The notes under the pieces: model-generated | The model's database searches: none | Told to the model about the DNA's origin: nothing | The model's input: the letters and a program-made list of their open reading frames with translations, nothing else | Translations under genes and position numbers: made by a program | Shown here: in pieces, positions 7,524-15,204 of the stretch | Layout: every line of letters begins with the position of its first letter | Position numbering within the stretch: the stretch's first letter is position 1 | Source of the DNA: Synechococcus sp. KORDI-100 | GTDB lineage: Bacteria > Cyanobacteriota > Cyanobacteriia > PCC-6307 > Cyanobiaceae | Direction: 5' to 3' | DNA length: 64,000 bases | Assembly (NCBI RefSeq): GCF_000737535.1 | Contig: NZ_CP006269.1 | Location: 2,108,001-2,172,000, forward strand

Positions 7524-8156
7524 ATGACAACTGATTCCGTCTCTGACGTGGCTGTGGGGAGAGCCATCACGGGTCCGGACCGAGATGCCTGCAGCCACAC
7601 CCAAACCATCTCTCCCAGACGCAAGGCGTTGATGCAGCATGTACCGCGGTTTCTAGAGATGCTGACCACAAGAGTCCGAGGCCTGTCCGCGAGAGCCGCC
7701 AATCGCAACCAGCTCAGAGCCATCGTTCTGGACATTGCAGAGCAGCGCGGCCTGGAGGAGTGTTGGGAATGGATGATTCGGCTTGAGCTGGGCAGCGTCG
7801 CTGATCACCGGCTGCCTGACAGTGCCAAGGGTGAAATTGCCAAAGACCTCAGCGTTCTGATCAATGCCCTGCACAGCGAGAGGTGGGGTCCACCAATCAC
7901 GGAGAGATCAGCGGCAGAGCTCAAGTTCGAGAAACAGCAGCGACTGAAAGCCTGGAGATCTCGGATTTCAGCACTCGGCGAACGAGAACAACAACAGCGC
8001 GCTGAGCTCAGGATGCGTGATGCGCTGATTGCAGAGCAACGTCGTCGTTCAGCCCACAGGACTGTTCCTGCTCCTGCTCCTGTTTTGACCCCACTGGAAC
8101 AACGGATGGAGGTCGCGTTCGATCGATTGCTGGATCAGGAGTTGATGAACCTATGA
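7524..8156 (+). CDS. Phage-type protein upstream of large terminase
   Basis: A 210-residue, basic, helical protein. Residues ~40-110 are Arg-rich helices (LEMLTTRVRGLSARAANRNQ; LEECWEWMIRLELG). The C-terminal half is a long Glu/Arg/Gln-rich coiled coil with an Ala-Pro hinge near residue 180. Its stop overlaps the terminase start by 4 bases (ATGA), so translation is probably coupled. By position it could be the small terminase partner, but no diagnostic motif is seen. Confidence 0.55.
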   Translation: MTTDSVSDVAVGRAITGPDRDACSHTQTISPRRKALMQHVPRFLEMLTTRVRGLSARAANRNQLRAIVLDIAEQRGLEECWEWMIRLELGSVADHRLPDSAKGEIAKDLSVLINALHSERWGPPITERSAAELKFEKQQRLKAWRSRISALGEREQQQRAELRMRDALIAEQRRRSAHRTVPAPAPVLTPLEQRMEVAFDRLLDQELMNL

Positions 8157-9592
8157 CTGCTCCGGTGGAGGGCTTCCAGCCGCTGCCTTGGCAGGGCGCT
8201 GCACTGTCAGTGCCAGATGCGATGGATCTAGTGCTCGTTGGTGGCCGTGGAGGCGGCAAGAGCACCTTGTTGTCGATGTTGATCGTCCGTGATGCGATGC
8301 GGTTCGGGAAGGGTTACATCGCTGCGCTGGTGCGTCGTGATCTGGCTGGTCTGTTGAAACTCCAGAGCGAAATTCAACAGTTGATCGATGCCCAACCTGA
8401 GCTGAAAGGCACCAGGTATCTGGCCAGCAAAAAGGAGTTCCGCTTCTCCAATGGAGCGACGCTGTTCTTGCACTACATCAAGGATGAGAACGCCTACGGC
8501 CGGTTCCAGGGCGTCGACCTGAGCCATATCTATGTCGATGAAGCAGGGCAGATCCCAGATCCGGCGCCGCTGCTCCGGTTGCGCTCATCAATGCGGACGA
8601 CAGATGAGGCAGTCACTCCCCGCATGGTGCTGACGGCCAACCCCAACAACGTGGGCAGTTGGTGGATTTTTGAGCACTTTGTCTCGCGGATGGTGCCGTG
8701 GCGGCCGCACCGCTCAGAGCTGTTCAGAAAAGATGTCGTTCTGATTTCCTCGACGCTGTTCGACAACCCGCACCTTGCGGATCGCAACGCCTACATCGAG
8801 CAGCTCAAAGCCAGCTGCAATTTCGATTCATCCAAGATCGAATCAGAGGTTTACGGCCGCTGGGGGCTGACTTCTGGATCGTTCTTTGGGTCTGTTTTCA
8901 GCCAGCAGAGGATGCAGTTGGCCTGGGAGGGTTCTCAGCGTCATCGATACGACTGGAGCGGGCGTTGGATCTGGATGGGGATGGATTGGGGGACCCGATC
9001 ACCATCCGCAGTGTTCATTGCACTGCGGCCGACGCAGCAGATCGAATACGCCGGGCAGGTGATCGGGGCGAATTCAGTGATCTTGCTGGATGAGTTTTAT
9101 TCCGATCAGCGCACCCCCGATGGAAGCCGCCAGTGGCACGTTGGCGACCGGACGCTGACCACTCGAACGTTTGCTGCCCGGTGTCAGGAGCTGTGCAACC
9201 GCAATGGGCTGGATCTCAGAGAAGTACCCCTCCGGCAGCGTTTTGCTGATGCCGCTATTGGATCAGCGATTGGCTCCAGTGATGGATCGATCGCCGATCA
9301 ACTCAAACGTTTTGGTTGTGGTTTCGTCCCAGCACCAAAGCAACGTGTGGCTGGCTGGGCATTGATGGCGCAAATGATGGAGGCCGCTGGTGATCCATCA
9401 GCCCCTGGCCTATACGCGACGGAGAAGTGCGCGAGCTTGTGGAGCACCCTGCCGGGGCTGGTCTACGACCAACACAATCCAGAAGATCTCGACACCACTG
9501 GCATCGATCACGCAGCTGATGCGGTCAGATATCTGCTGTCAGGAATCGAGAGTTCAAGACACACTGCGATGGCCGGACACCGCGTTTACTGA
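8153..9592 (+). CDS. terL: Phage terminase large subunit
   Basis: A 479-residue DNA-packaging motor of full length. The ATPase has Walker A GGRGGGKST (30-38), Walker B IYVDEA (126-131) and the coupling motif TAN (161-163). The RNase H-like nuclease starts at GMDWG (Asp 278) and ends with the family motif DHAADAVRYLL (452-462). In phages this enzyme cuts concatemers and pumps DNA into proheads. All key residues are present, so the gene appears intact. Neither portal nor capsid genes follow: the stop codon directly abuts the end of the convergent comEC gene. It is therefore a remnant, a satellite-type module or a domesticated gene. Confidence 0.92.
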   Translation: MTAPVEGFQPLPWQGAALSVPDAMDLVLVGGRGGGKSTLLSMLIVRDAMRFGKGYIAALVRRDLAGLLKLQSEIQQLIDAQPELKGTRYLASKKEFRFSNGATLFLHYIKDENAYGRFQGVDLSHIYVDEAGQIPDPAPLLRLRSSMRTTDEAVTPRMVLTANPNNVGSWWIFEHFVSRMVPWRPHRSELFRKDVVLISSTLFDNPHLADRNAYIEQLKASCNFDSSKIESEVYGRWGLTSGSFFGSVFSQQRMQLAWEGSQRHRYDWSGRWIWMGMDWGTRSPSAVFIALRPTQQIEYAGQVIGANSVILLDEFYSDQRTPDGSRQWHVGDRTLTTRTFAARCQELCNRNGLDLREVPLRQRFADAAIGSAIGSSDGSIADQLKRFGCGFVPAPKQRVAGWALMAQMMEAAGDPSAPGLYATEKCASLWSTLPGLVYDQHNPEDLDTTGIDHAADAVRYLLSGIESSRHTAMAGHRVY

Positions 9593-10831
9593 TCACAACG
9601 TCGTCAATGCTTGAGCAAGTTTTGGTTGTCGTGTCAACAAATGCCGGTTGCTGATCCACCCCACAAGGCTGATCAGGATGCCCGCCAGCCATTGCACCGG
9701 CCAGGCAAGCCCCTGGATCAGCCCAATCGGAGTCCACAAACTCAGCAAGGCCAACAGCATCGAAGCCAGGGTCAGAACAGCCAGCAACGGTGTCGCCAGC
9801 AGATTCGCCAGCACCCCGTAAAGAGGAGCGGAGCCGAAATGAAGCCACTGGAGCGGCAGGGTCCACAACAGCGCTGCTGTAGGAATCGCAAGGGCTGGCG
9901 CCAGCCAGACCAGAGCACCAGGTAGAGCTGCGGCGAGCCGTGCCTCAAGAGCCGGGGCACTCATCACCAGCCCCGCAGTGGCAGCTGCACTGAGCTGAAA
10001 ACCGATCGACCGTGCCCAGGCTGGATGAATCAGCAGCATCACGCTCAAGCTCATCAACAGTACGCCGAAGCCTCTGCTGCGCTCACCAGACCCGCGGATC
10101 AGCAGGGCCGAAGTGCCCATCAGAACGGCGCGAACCACCGAGGGCTGGGCACCCGCCAGCGTGAGAAACAGCATCAATGCCCCCCCTGCCAGGAGAAGTC
10201 GAATGCCTCTCCCGAACAGGCGCCCAAGGCTGAGGCAGGCCCCCAACAGCACCGAAAGGTGGAAGCCGGAGGCCGCCAGCGCATGGGACAGGCCGGCCAG
10301 ACGAAACGCCTGCCGCAGCTCAGCCGGCAACGGCACCTGGGCGCTGCCGAGCACCAGAGCTGCCATCAGACCACCACGCTCCTCTCCTGCTACCAGCTGC
10401 AGGCGATCAGCGATGGTCCGGCGGGCATCCGCAACTGGCGTCCAGGGACGCTGCAACACCTGGAGCTCGCTGACGCGCAACTGACTCCAGCTGCCCTGAC
10501 GAGCCAATCGCTCGGCAGGCCCTGGCAACAATCGATGCGGACCCGGTGAAGGGCGTCGCAGGACCCCCGTCGCACGGACGCGCCAACCCTGAAGCAAACG
10601 CTCAGGGCATGGCCGCATGCTGAATTCCGTGCGACCGCGGACCGGGCGACCAGCAATGCGCCGGACTGCAACCAGCACAGAGCAACCGTTCTCGAAGCGA
10701 CGCGCATCGCTCAACAGATCGCCGATCAGCGCAACTGGCTCCGCTGATGAGCGATTCAGATGCTGGATCGGATCCCCCTCCACCGGGATTTGGGTTCCCC
10801 AGATCAATCCACGCAGCAACAGCAGCAGCAC
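9593..10831 (-). CDS. comEC: ComEC/Rec2 DNA-uptake channel, C-terminally short
   Basis: A 412-residue membrane protein from GTG 10831. Residues ~30-135 resemble the N-terminal soluble domain of ComEC; residues ~145-400 are the multi-TM competence domain with the signature RLAGLSHALAASGFHLSVLLG. Full-length ComEC carries single-stranded DNA across the inner membrane and usually ends with a metallo-beta-lactamase-like domain. That domain is absent: the frame stops ~20 residues after the last membrane segment, exactly where the phage terminase gene ends. The reading frame upstream runs back to the glyQ stop 51 bases away, so the N-terminal membrane segment is also short. Truncation by the neighbouring island is possible; a naturally short form cannot be excluded. 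Confidence 0.8.
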   Translation of the reverse strand: MLLLLLRGLIWGTQIPVEGDPIQHLNRSSAEPVALIGDLLSDARRFENGCSVLVAVRRIAGRPVRGRTEFSMRPCPERLLQGWRVRATGVLRRPSPGPHRLLPGPAERLARQGSWSQLRVSELQVLQRPWTPVADARRTIADRLQLVAGEERGGLMAALVLGSAQVPLPAELRQAFRLAGLSHALAASGFHLSVLLGACLSLGRLFGRGIRLLLAGGALMLFLTLAGAQPSVVRAVLMGTSALLIRGSGERSRGFGVLLMSLSVMLLIHPAWARSIGFQLSAAATAGLVMSAPALEARLAAALPGALVWLAPALAIPTAALLWTLPLQWLHFGSAPLYGVLANLLATPLLAVLTLASMLLALLSLWTPIGLIQGLAWPVQWLAGILISLVGWISNRHLLTRQPKLAQALTTL

Positions 10832-10879
10832 GACTGCAACGGCAACCGACTGAACGGAACAGCGATGCGGCAGAGCAAC

Positions 10880-11770
10880 TCAGGCAGCTGCTTCGATGAT
10901 TCCCCCCTCGAGCAACGGAAAGCCCAGAGCCTCCCGCTCCGCCAACCAGGCCTCCGCCACCTTGCGGGCCAGGTTGCGAATGCGGCCGATCGTGGCGGTG
11001 CGCTCGGTGACCGAGATCACCCCGCGGGCTTCGAGAAGGTTGAAGGTGTGACTGCACTTCAAAACGAAATCCAGAGCTGGTGCCGGCAGCTGCTTCTCAA
11101 TCAAGTCAGCGGCTTCCGCCTCGTAGATGGCGAACAACTGCTTGAGACGATCTGGATCAGAGCCCTCGAAATTGAAATGACATTGCCCCTTCTCGAAGGG
11201 CAACCAGATATCGCCATAACTGCGTTCACTGTTCCAGCTCAGATCCCAGATGCTCTCCACATCCTGGAGATACATCGCCAAACGCTCCAGGCCGTAGGTG
11301 ATCTCAATCGAAACCGGCTTGCAATCGAGACCACCACACTGCTGGAAATAGGTGAACTGGGTCACCTCCATGCCATCGAGCCAGACCTCCCAGCCAACGC
11401 CCCAGGCACCGAGGGTCGGGGATTCCCAGTTGTCCTCCACAAAGCGGATGTCGTGATCGGCGGCCTTGATGCCCAGAGCGTCCAGGGATGCCAGATAGGT
11501 CTCCTGAATTCCATCGGGAGACGGCTTGATCAGCACCTGATACTGGAAGTAATGCTGGGCCCGGTTGGGGTTGTCGCCGTAGCGGCCATCGGTGGGACGA
11601 CGGCAGGGTTCTGGATAGGCCACAGCCCATGGCTCCGGACCGATGGCCCGAAGCACCGTGTGGGGGCTCATGGTTCCTGCCCCTTTTTCAGTGTCGTAGG
11701 GCTGGAGCAGCAGACAGCCCTGGTCAGCCCAGAAACGGTTGAGCGAACTGATGATGTCCTGGAAATGCAC
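10880..11770 (-). CDS. glyQ: Glycyl-tRNA synthetase alpha subunit
   Basis: A 296-residue class II synthetase subunit that, with GlyS, charges tRNA-Gly in the alpha2beta2 enzyme. Diagnostic stretches are [17 protein letters not shown] at the start, then [52 protein letters not shown] and [13 protein letters not shown]. The start is GTG 11770 (VHFQDI); the 39 in-frame residues upstream lack family character. comEC follows within 50 bases and may be co-transcribed. Confidence 0.95.
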   Translation of the reverse strand: MHFQDIISSLNRFWADQGCLLLQPYDTEKGAGTMSPHTVLRAIGPEPWAVAYPEPCRRPTDGRYGDNPNRAQHYFQYQVLIKPSPDGIQETYLASLDALGIKAADHDIRFVEDNWESPTLGAWGVGWEVWLDGMEVTQFTYFQQCGGLDCKPVSIEITYGLERLAMYLQDVESIWDLSWNSERSYGDIWLPFEKGQCHFNFEGSDPDRLKQLFAIYEAEAADLIEKQLPAPALDFVLKCSHTFNLLEARGVISVTERTATIGRIRNLARKVAEAWLAEREALGFPLLEGGIIEAAA

Positions 11771-11817
11771 GGACAGACCGAGAACCTGATCCCCGATTCT
11801 GCCCAGTGACGGTTGAC

Positions 11818-12168
11818 TCAGTTGCTGATCGAGAAGCAGCGATGCAGATGGGCTACAGCGTGATGACGGTGGGGATTGCTGCCGCAAGGCCCCATCATTC
11901 CCAACCAGAAACTGCCATCACCCTGAAACACCAGGACAGGCTTGGCAGATCCTTTGCCATGGGATTCCAGCAGGGACATGCAGAGTTTTTCCGCCACTTC
12001 ATGGCCCTTGGGGCGCATGCGCAGCCGCCGCAGAAGTGGGTCGACCTGGGAAAACGACACGAAGCTGGCTCGCTCGGAGTCCGTGACCAGGATCAGTCCA
12101 TCCAGCCACTGCACTTCAAGCAGCAACTCCTCAATCGTGGACAGCAATGTTGGAAGGGGGAAAGCCAC
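11818..12168 (-). CDS. Conserved hypothetical protein
   Basis: A 116-residue protein. GTG 12168 is chosen because AGGAGG lies 6 bases upstream of it; the ATG at 12195 lies before that ribosome site. The sequence ([42 protein letters not shown]) suggests a small alpha/beta domain, perhaps a ligand-binding or dimerisation domain. No family is recognised. It sits between glyQ and menG, all on the minus strand. Confidence 0.65.
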   Translation of the reverse strand: MAFPLPTLLSTIEELLLEVQWLDGLILVTDSERASFVSFSQVDPLLRRLRMRPKGHEVAEKLCMSLLESHGKGSAKPVLVFQGDGSFWLGMMGPCGSNPHRHHAVAHLHRCFSISN

Positions 12169-12174
12169 AGATCT

Positions 12175-12180
12175 CCTCCT
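12175..12180 (-). promoter_or_regulatory. Strong ribosome binding site
   Basis: AGGAGG on the minus strand, six bases before GTG 12168. It decides the start of the downstream hypothetical gene, since the upstream in-frame ATG (12195) would place this motif inside the coding sequence. Confidence 0.7.
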
Positions 12181-12249
12181 TAAGCTTTCCTTCATGTTTA
12201 GGGCATCCGCCGGCCGTGTCGCAAGCGACGCAAACGAAGATTCACGGAT

Positions 12250-12951
12250 TCACGCCTGCAGCAGCAGCGCTCCCATCTGACCAGCCATCAGCACCCGGTG
12301 ACGTGCTGTTGAAAACCCCACATCGAGAGCCAGGCATTCCTGCACCTGTCCGTTGGGGAAAGAACGCAAGCTCTCCTCGAGGTAGGCGTAGTGATCCCGC
12401 AGGCCATTCGCTGCAGCGACCGGTACCACCAGATTGCGCAGGTAAAACGTTTGAAAACGGCCAGCCGCCAGCTCCGGATTAAGGCGATTGAAGTCGAGCA
12501 CCGCAGCACGAGCTCCCGGCCTGAGCAGGCGGCGCATCTCCTGAAGCCCCTCTCCGGGATCGCGCAGATTGCGCAGGCCGTAGGCCATCACGGCCCCGTC
12601 AGCGCAGCCGCTGCTGAGTCCAGTGTCCAACGCATCACCCTGCAGCCAGTCCACAGCCAGCCATGGCTCTCTGCGATGGCGACGTTGGGCCTGCTGCAGA
12701 GGCGCCGCGGCCGCATCCAACGCAATCACCCGACCCCTCGGACGGAGCGTGCGGGCCAGCTGAAGGGCAAGATCACCGGTCCCGCAGCAGAGATCCAGCC
12801 AGACTTCCCCAGCCCGGGGATGAACCCATCGCAACAACTGTCGTTTCCAGATTCGATGCAGGCCGAGGCTCAGCCAGTCATTCAGACGGTCATACCGCGG
12901 AGCCACCTCATCAAACAACTGCTCAACGGCAGCGGGATCGCCTGGCTTCAC
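12250..12951 (-). CDS. menG: Naphthoquinone methyltransferase (MenG/UbiE)
   Basis: A 233-residue class I SAM-dependent methyltransferase. Residues ~5-30 (PAAVEQLFDEVAPRYDRLN) are typical of the UbiE/MenG family, followed by SAM motif I LDLCCGTGDLAL, the acidic loop ALDAAAAPL and AYGLRNLRDP. In cyanobacteria this enzyme methylates 2-phytyl-1,4-naphthoquinone in the last step of phylloquinone synthesis for photosystem I. The start is GTG 12951, which overlaps the stop of the upstream small membrane protein gene (GTGA), so translation is coupled. Confidence 0.9.
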   Translation of the reverse strand: MKPGDPAAVEQLFDEVAPRYDRLNDWLSLGLHRIWKRQLLRWVHPRAGEVWLDLCCGTGDLALQLARTLRPRGRVIALDAAAAPLQQAQRRHRREPWLAVDWLQGDALDTGLSSGCADGAVMAYGLRNLRDPGEGLQEMRRLLRPGARAAVLDFNRLNPELAAGRFQTFYLRNLVVPVAAANGLRDHYAYLEESLRSFPNGQVQECLALDVGFSTARHRVLMAGQMGALLLQA

Positions 12952-13175
12952 AGGGGGATGCCGTTCAAGGCCATCACCATCACAGTGGCCAGTCCGACGG
13001 CGGCGGAGCACACCATGCAGCCAGCCAGCATCAGTGAAAATTCCTGCTGATCAATCGCTGACTGCATCAACTTGAGGGCCCAGGTGATCAACGCAACGAT
13101 CACGCCGATGGCAACCAGTCCCACCGGCAATGCCCAGACGGAATCGATGAGTGGATGCGCCGGAGGCATCTCCAT
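12948..13175 (-). CDS. Small two-TM membrane protein
   Basis: A 75-residue protein with two hydrophobic helices, ~12-36 (SVWALPVGLVAIGVIVALI) and ~47-70 (LMLAGCMVCSAAVGLATVMV), joined by a polar loop with QSAIDQQEF. No family name is recognised. The 4-base overlap with menG shows an operon; hisF lies 21 bases downstream of the gene's start on the same strand and runs into it. A photosynthetic-membrane role is only a guess. Confidence 0.65.
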   Translation of the reverse strand: MEMPPAHPLIDSVWALPVGLVAIGVIVALITWALKLMQSAIDQQEFSLMLAGCMVCSAAVGLATVMVMALNGIPL

Positions 13176-13196
13176 GAAGAATTCTTCACTTTCAAA

Positions 13197-13967
13197 TTAA
13201 GGCCTCACCTGCAATCCCTGAGCCAGCAAGGCAGTCTTGATCTCTTCAACGGTCAGGATCCCGTCATGCAGAAGGGAGGCCAGCAAGGCTGCTGAGGCAT
13301 GCCCCCCCTCAGCACCGTGATTCAGAGCGGCGGCGATGTGATCGATGCAACCCGCCCCGCCTGATGCGATCACAGGCACGGACACGGCATCGGCCACAGC
13401 CCTGGTCAGGGTGAGGTCATAACCGGCTTGTGTCCCGTCCCCGTCCATGGAGGTCAACAGGATTTCACCGGCACCGAGTTCCACAACCCGCCGAGCCCAG
13501 TCCACCGCATCCAGCCCGGTGTTCTCACGGCCCCCTTTGACGAAGACATCCCAACGGCCGGAAGCATTCCGACGGGCATCAATCGCCACCACGATGCATT
13601 GGCAACCGAAGCGATCGGCTCCCTCCGCAACCAGTTCGGGGCGTCGCACCGCGGACGAATTGAGGCTGATCTTGTCTGCACCTGCCCGCAACAGCTCCGT
13701 CATGCCATCCACAGAGCGAATGCCACCGCCGACGGTGAACGGAATGGTCACCGATTCCGCGGTTCTGCGCACCATCTCAATCAACGTGGCACGCCCCTCA
13801 TGGCTGGCTGCGATGTCAAGGAACACCAGCTCATCGGCCCCTGCGACGCTGTAGCGACAGGCCAATTCCACCGGGTCACCGGCATCACGAAGACCCACGA
13901 AATTGACGCCTTTGACCACACGTCCATCGGCGACATCGAGGCAGGGAATCAAACGCAGAGCCACCAT
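13197..13967 (-). CDS. hisF: Imidazole glycerol phosphate synthase subunit HisF
   Basis: A 256-residue (beta/alpha)8 barrel of standard length. It uses ammonia from HisH to convert PRFAR into imidazole glycerol phosphate and AICAR in histidine synthesis. The start [20 protein letters not shown] includes the catalytic Asp 11; the second catalytic Asp is in VVAIDARR (~130). Phosphate-binding loops are FTVGGGIRS and [11 protein letters not shown] 13967 is chosen over 14039, whose extra 24 residues are not family-like. It is divergent from the DUF2862 gene at 14024. Confidence 0.96.
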   Translation of the reverse strand: MVALRLIPCLDVADGRVVKGVNFVGLRDAGDPVELACRYSVAGADELVFLDIAASHEGRATLIEMVRRTAESVTIPFTVGGGIRSVDGMTELLRAGADKISLNSSAVRRPELVAEGADRFGCQCIVVAIDARRNASGRWDVFVKGGRENTGLDAVDWARRVVELGAGEILLTSMDGDGTQAGYDLTLTRAVADAVSVPVIASGGAGCIDHIAAALNHGAEGGHASAALLASLLHDGILTVEEIKTALLAQGLQVRP

Positions 13968-14023
13968 CGTTTCGGCGCGAAAGCGACTGTTAGTGTTGCG
14001 CCACTCTTCAAGCCTCGCAGGCC

Positions 14024-14239
14024 ATGTCACAGGCTGCATCGATCACGATCGGGTCGAAGATCCGCGTCAGCCGTGTGCGTGATCGGATCCCCCAGAACCT
14101 GGTGAACCTGCTCAAGGCGGATCCAAGCGGAACCGTCACCGATTTCCGCACCGTAGATGGCAAAGGGATCGGTGTGGTGGTCGAGCTGAGCAACGGCTCC
14201 ACCTGCTGGTTCTTTGAGGACGAGATCGTTCCTGCCTGA
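14024..14239 (+). CDS. DUF2862 protein
   Basis: A 71-residue cyanobacterial protein. The pattern [33 protein letters not shown] and [10 protein letters not shown] is that of DUF2862, a small beta-barrel-like domain of unknown function found next to photosynthesis genes. It lies 11 bases upstream of chlG and probably shares its transcript. Confidence 0.8.
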   Translation: MSQAASITIGSKIRVSRVRDRIPQNLVNLLKADPSGTVTDFRTVDGKGIGVVVELSNGSTCWFFEDEIVPA

Positions 14240-14250
14240 GGCCGCAAACT

Positions 14251-15204
14251 GTGAGTGACGCCCGCCAGCTCCTCGGAATGAAGGGTGCCTCGGGCACCAG
14301 CAACATCTGGAAGCTGCGGCTGCAGCTGATGAAACCGGTCACCTGGATTCCCTTGATCTGGGGTGTGATTTGCGGTGCCGCCGCCAGTGGTCATTACCAG
14401 TGGAAGCTCGATCACCTGCTGGCAGCCATCGCCTGCATGGTGATGAGCGGCCCGTTGCTGGCTGGATACACCCAGACGATCAACGACTACTACGACAGGG
14501 AGATCGACGCGATCAATGAGCCCTACCGGCCGATTCCCTCCGGAGCGATCCCACTGCTGCAGGTGAAGGTGCAGATCGGGGTGCTGCTGATCGCAGGTCT
14601 GGGCGTGGCCTGGGGGCTGGACCAATGGGCGGGCCACAGCACGCCCTTTCTTCTCCTGCTTGCACTGGGGGGATCCTTTGTGAGCTACATCTATTCGGCT
14701 CCCCCGCTCAAGCTCAAACAGAACGGCTGGCTGGGCAACTACGCCCTGGGGGCCAGTTACATCGCTCTGCCCTGGTGGGCTGGACAAGCCCTTTTCGGTA
14801 AGCTCACCTGGAGCACGGCCCTGCTCACGTTGGCCTACAGCCTGGCCGGCCTTGGGATTGCCGTCGTCAATGATTTCAAGAGCGTAGAGGGTGACCGCGC
14901 CCTCGGTCTGCAGTCCTTGCCGGTGGTGTTCGGCATCCAGCGTGCGAGCTGGATCAGTGCCGGAATGATCGACGGGTTTCAGTTGGCCATGGTTGCCGTT
15001 CTGATCGTCATCGGTCAACATTTCGCGGCGGTTCTGTTGGTGTTGCTGGTTGTGCCTCAGATCACCTTCCAGGACATCTGGCTGCTGCGCGATCCCGTTG
15101 CCTTCGACGTGAAATATCAGGCCAGTGCCCAGCCTTTTCTCGTTCTGGGCATGTTGGTGACTGCCTTGGCCATCGGCCACAGCCCTTTGATTCAGGTGAT
15201 GTGA
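14251..15204 (+). CDS. chlG: Chlorophyll synthase ChlG
   Basis: A 317-residue UbiA-family membrane prenyltransferase that esterifies chlorophyllide a with geranylgeranyl or phytyl diphosphate in the thylakoid membrane. The first Asp-rich motif is NDYYDREIDAINEPYRPIPS (~90-109); the second is NDFKSVEGDRALGLQSLPV (~210-228). Around eight to nine hydrophobic helices are visible. Translation starts at GTG 14251. Its stop overlaps the start of the penicillin-binding protein gene by 4 bases. Confidence 0.96.
   Translation: MSDARQLLGMKGASGTSNIWKLRLQLMKPVTWIPLIWGVICGAAASGHYQWKLDHLLAAIACMVMSGPLLAGYTQTINDYYDREIDAINEPYRPIPSGAIPLLQVKVQIGVLLIAGLGVAWGLDQWAGHSTPFLLLLALGGSFVSYIYSAPPLKLKQNGWLGNYALGASYIALPWWAGQALFGKLTWSTALLTLAYSLAGLGIAVVNDFKSVEGDRALGLQSLPVVFGIQRASWISAGMIDGFQLAMVAVLIVIGQHFAAVLLVLLVVPQITFQDIWLLRDPVAFDVKYQASAQPFLVLGMLVTALAIGHSPLIQVM

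Noticed and set aside
10760-11809. Long plus-strand open frame of 349 residues
   Set aside because: It is antisense to glyQ and to the comEC start, whose proteins are clear; the predicted sequence has no domain character.
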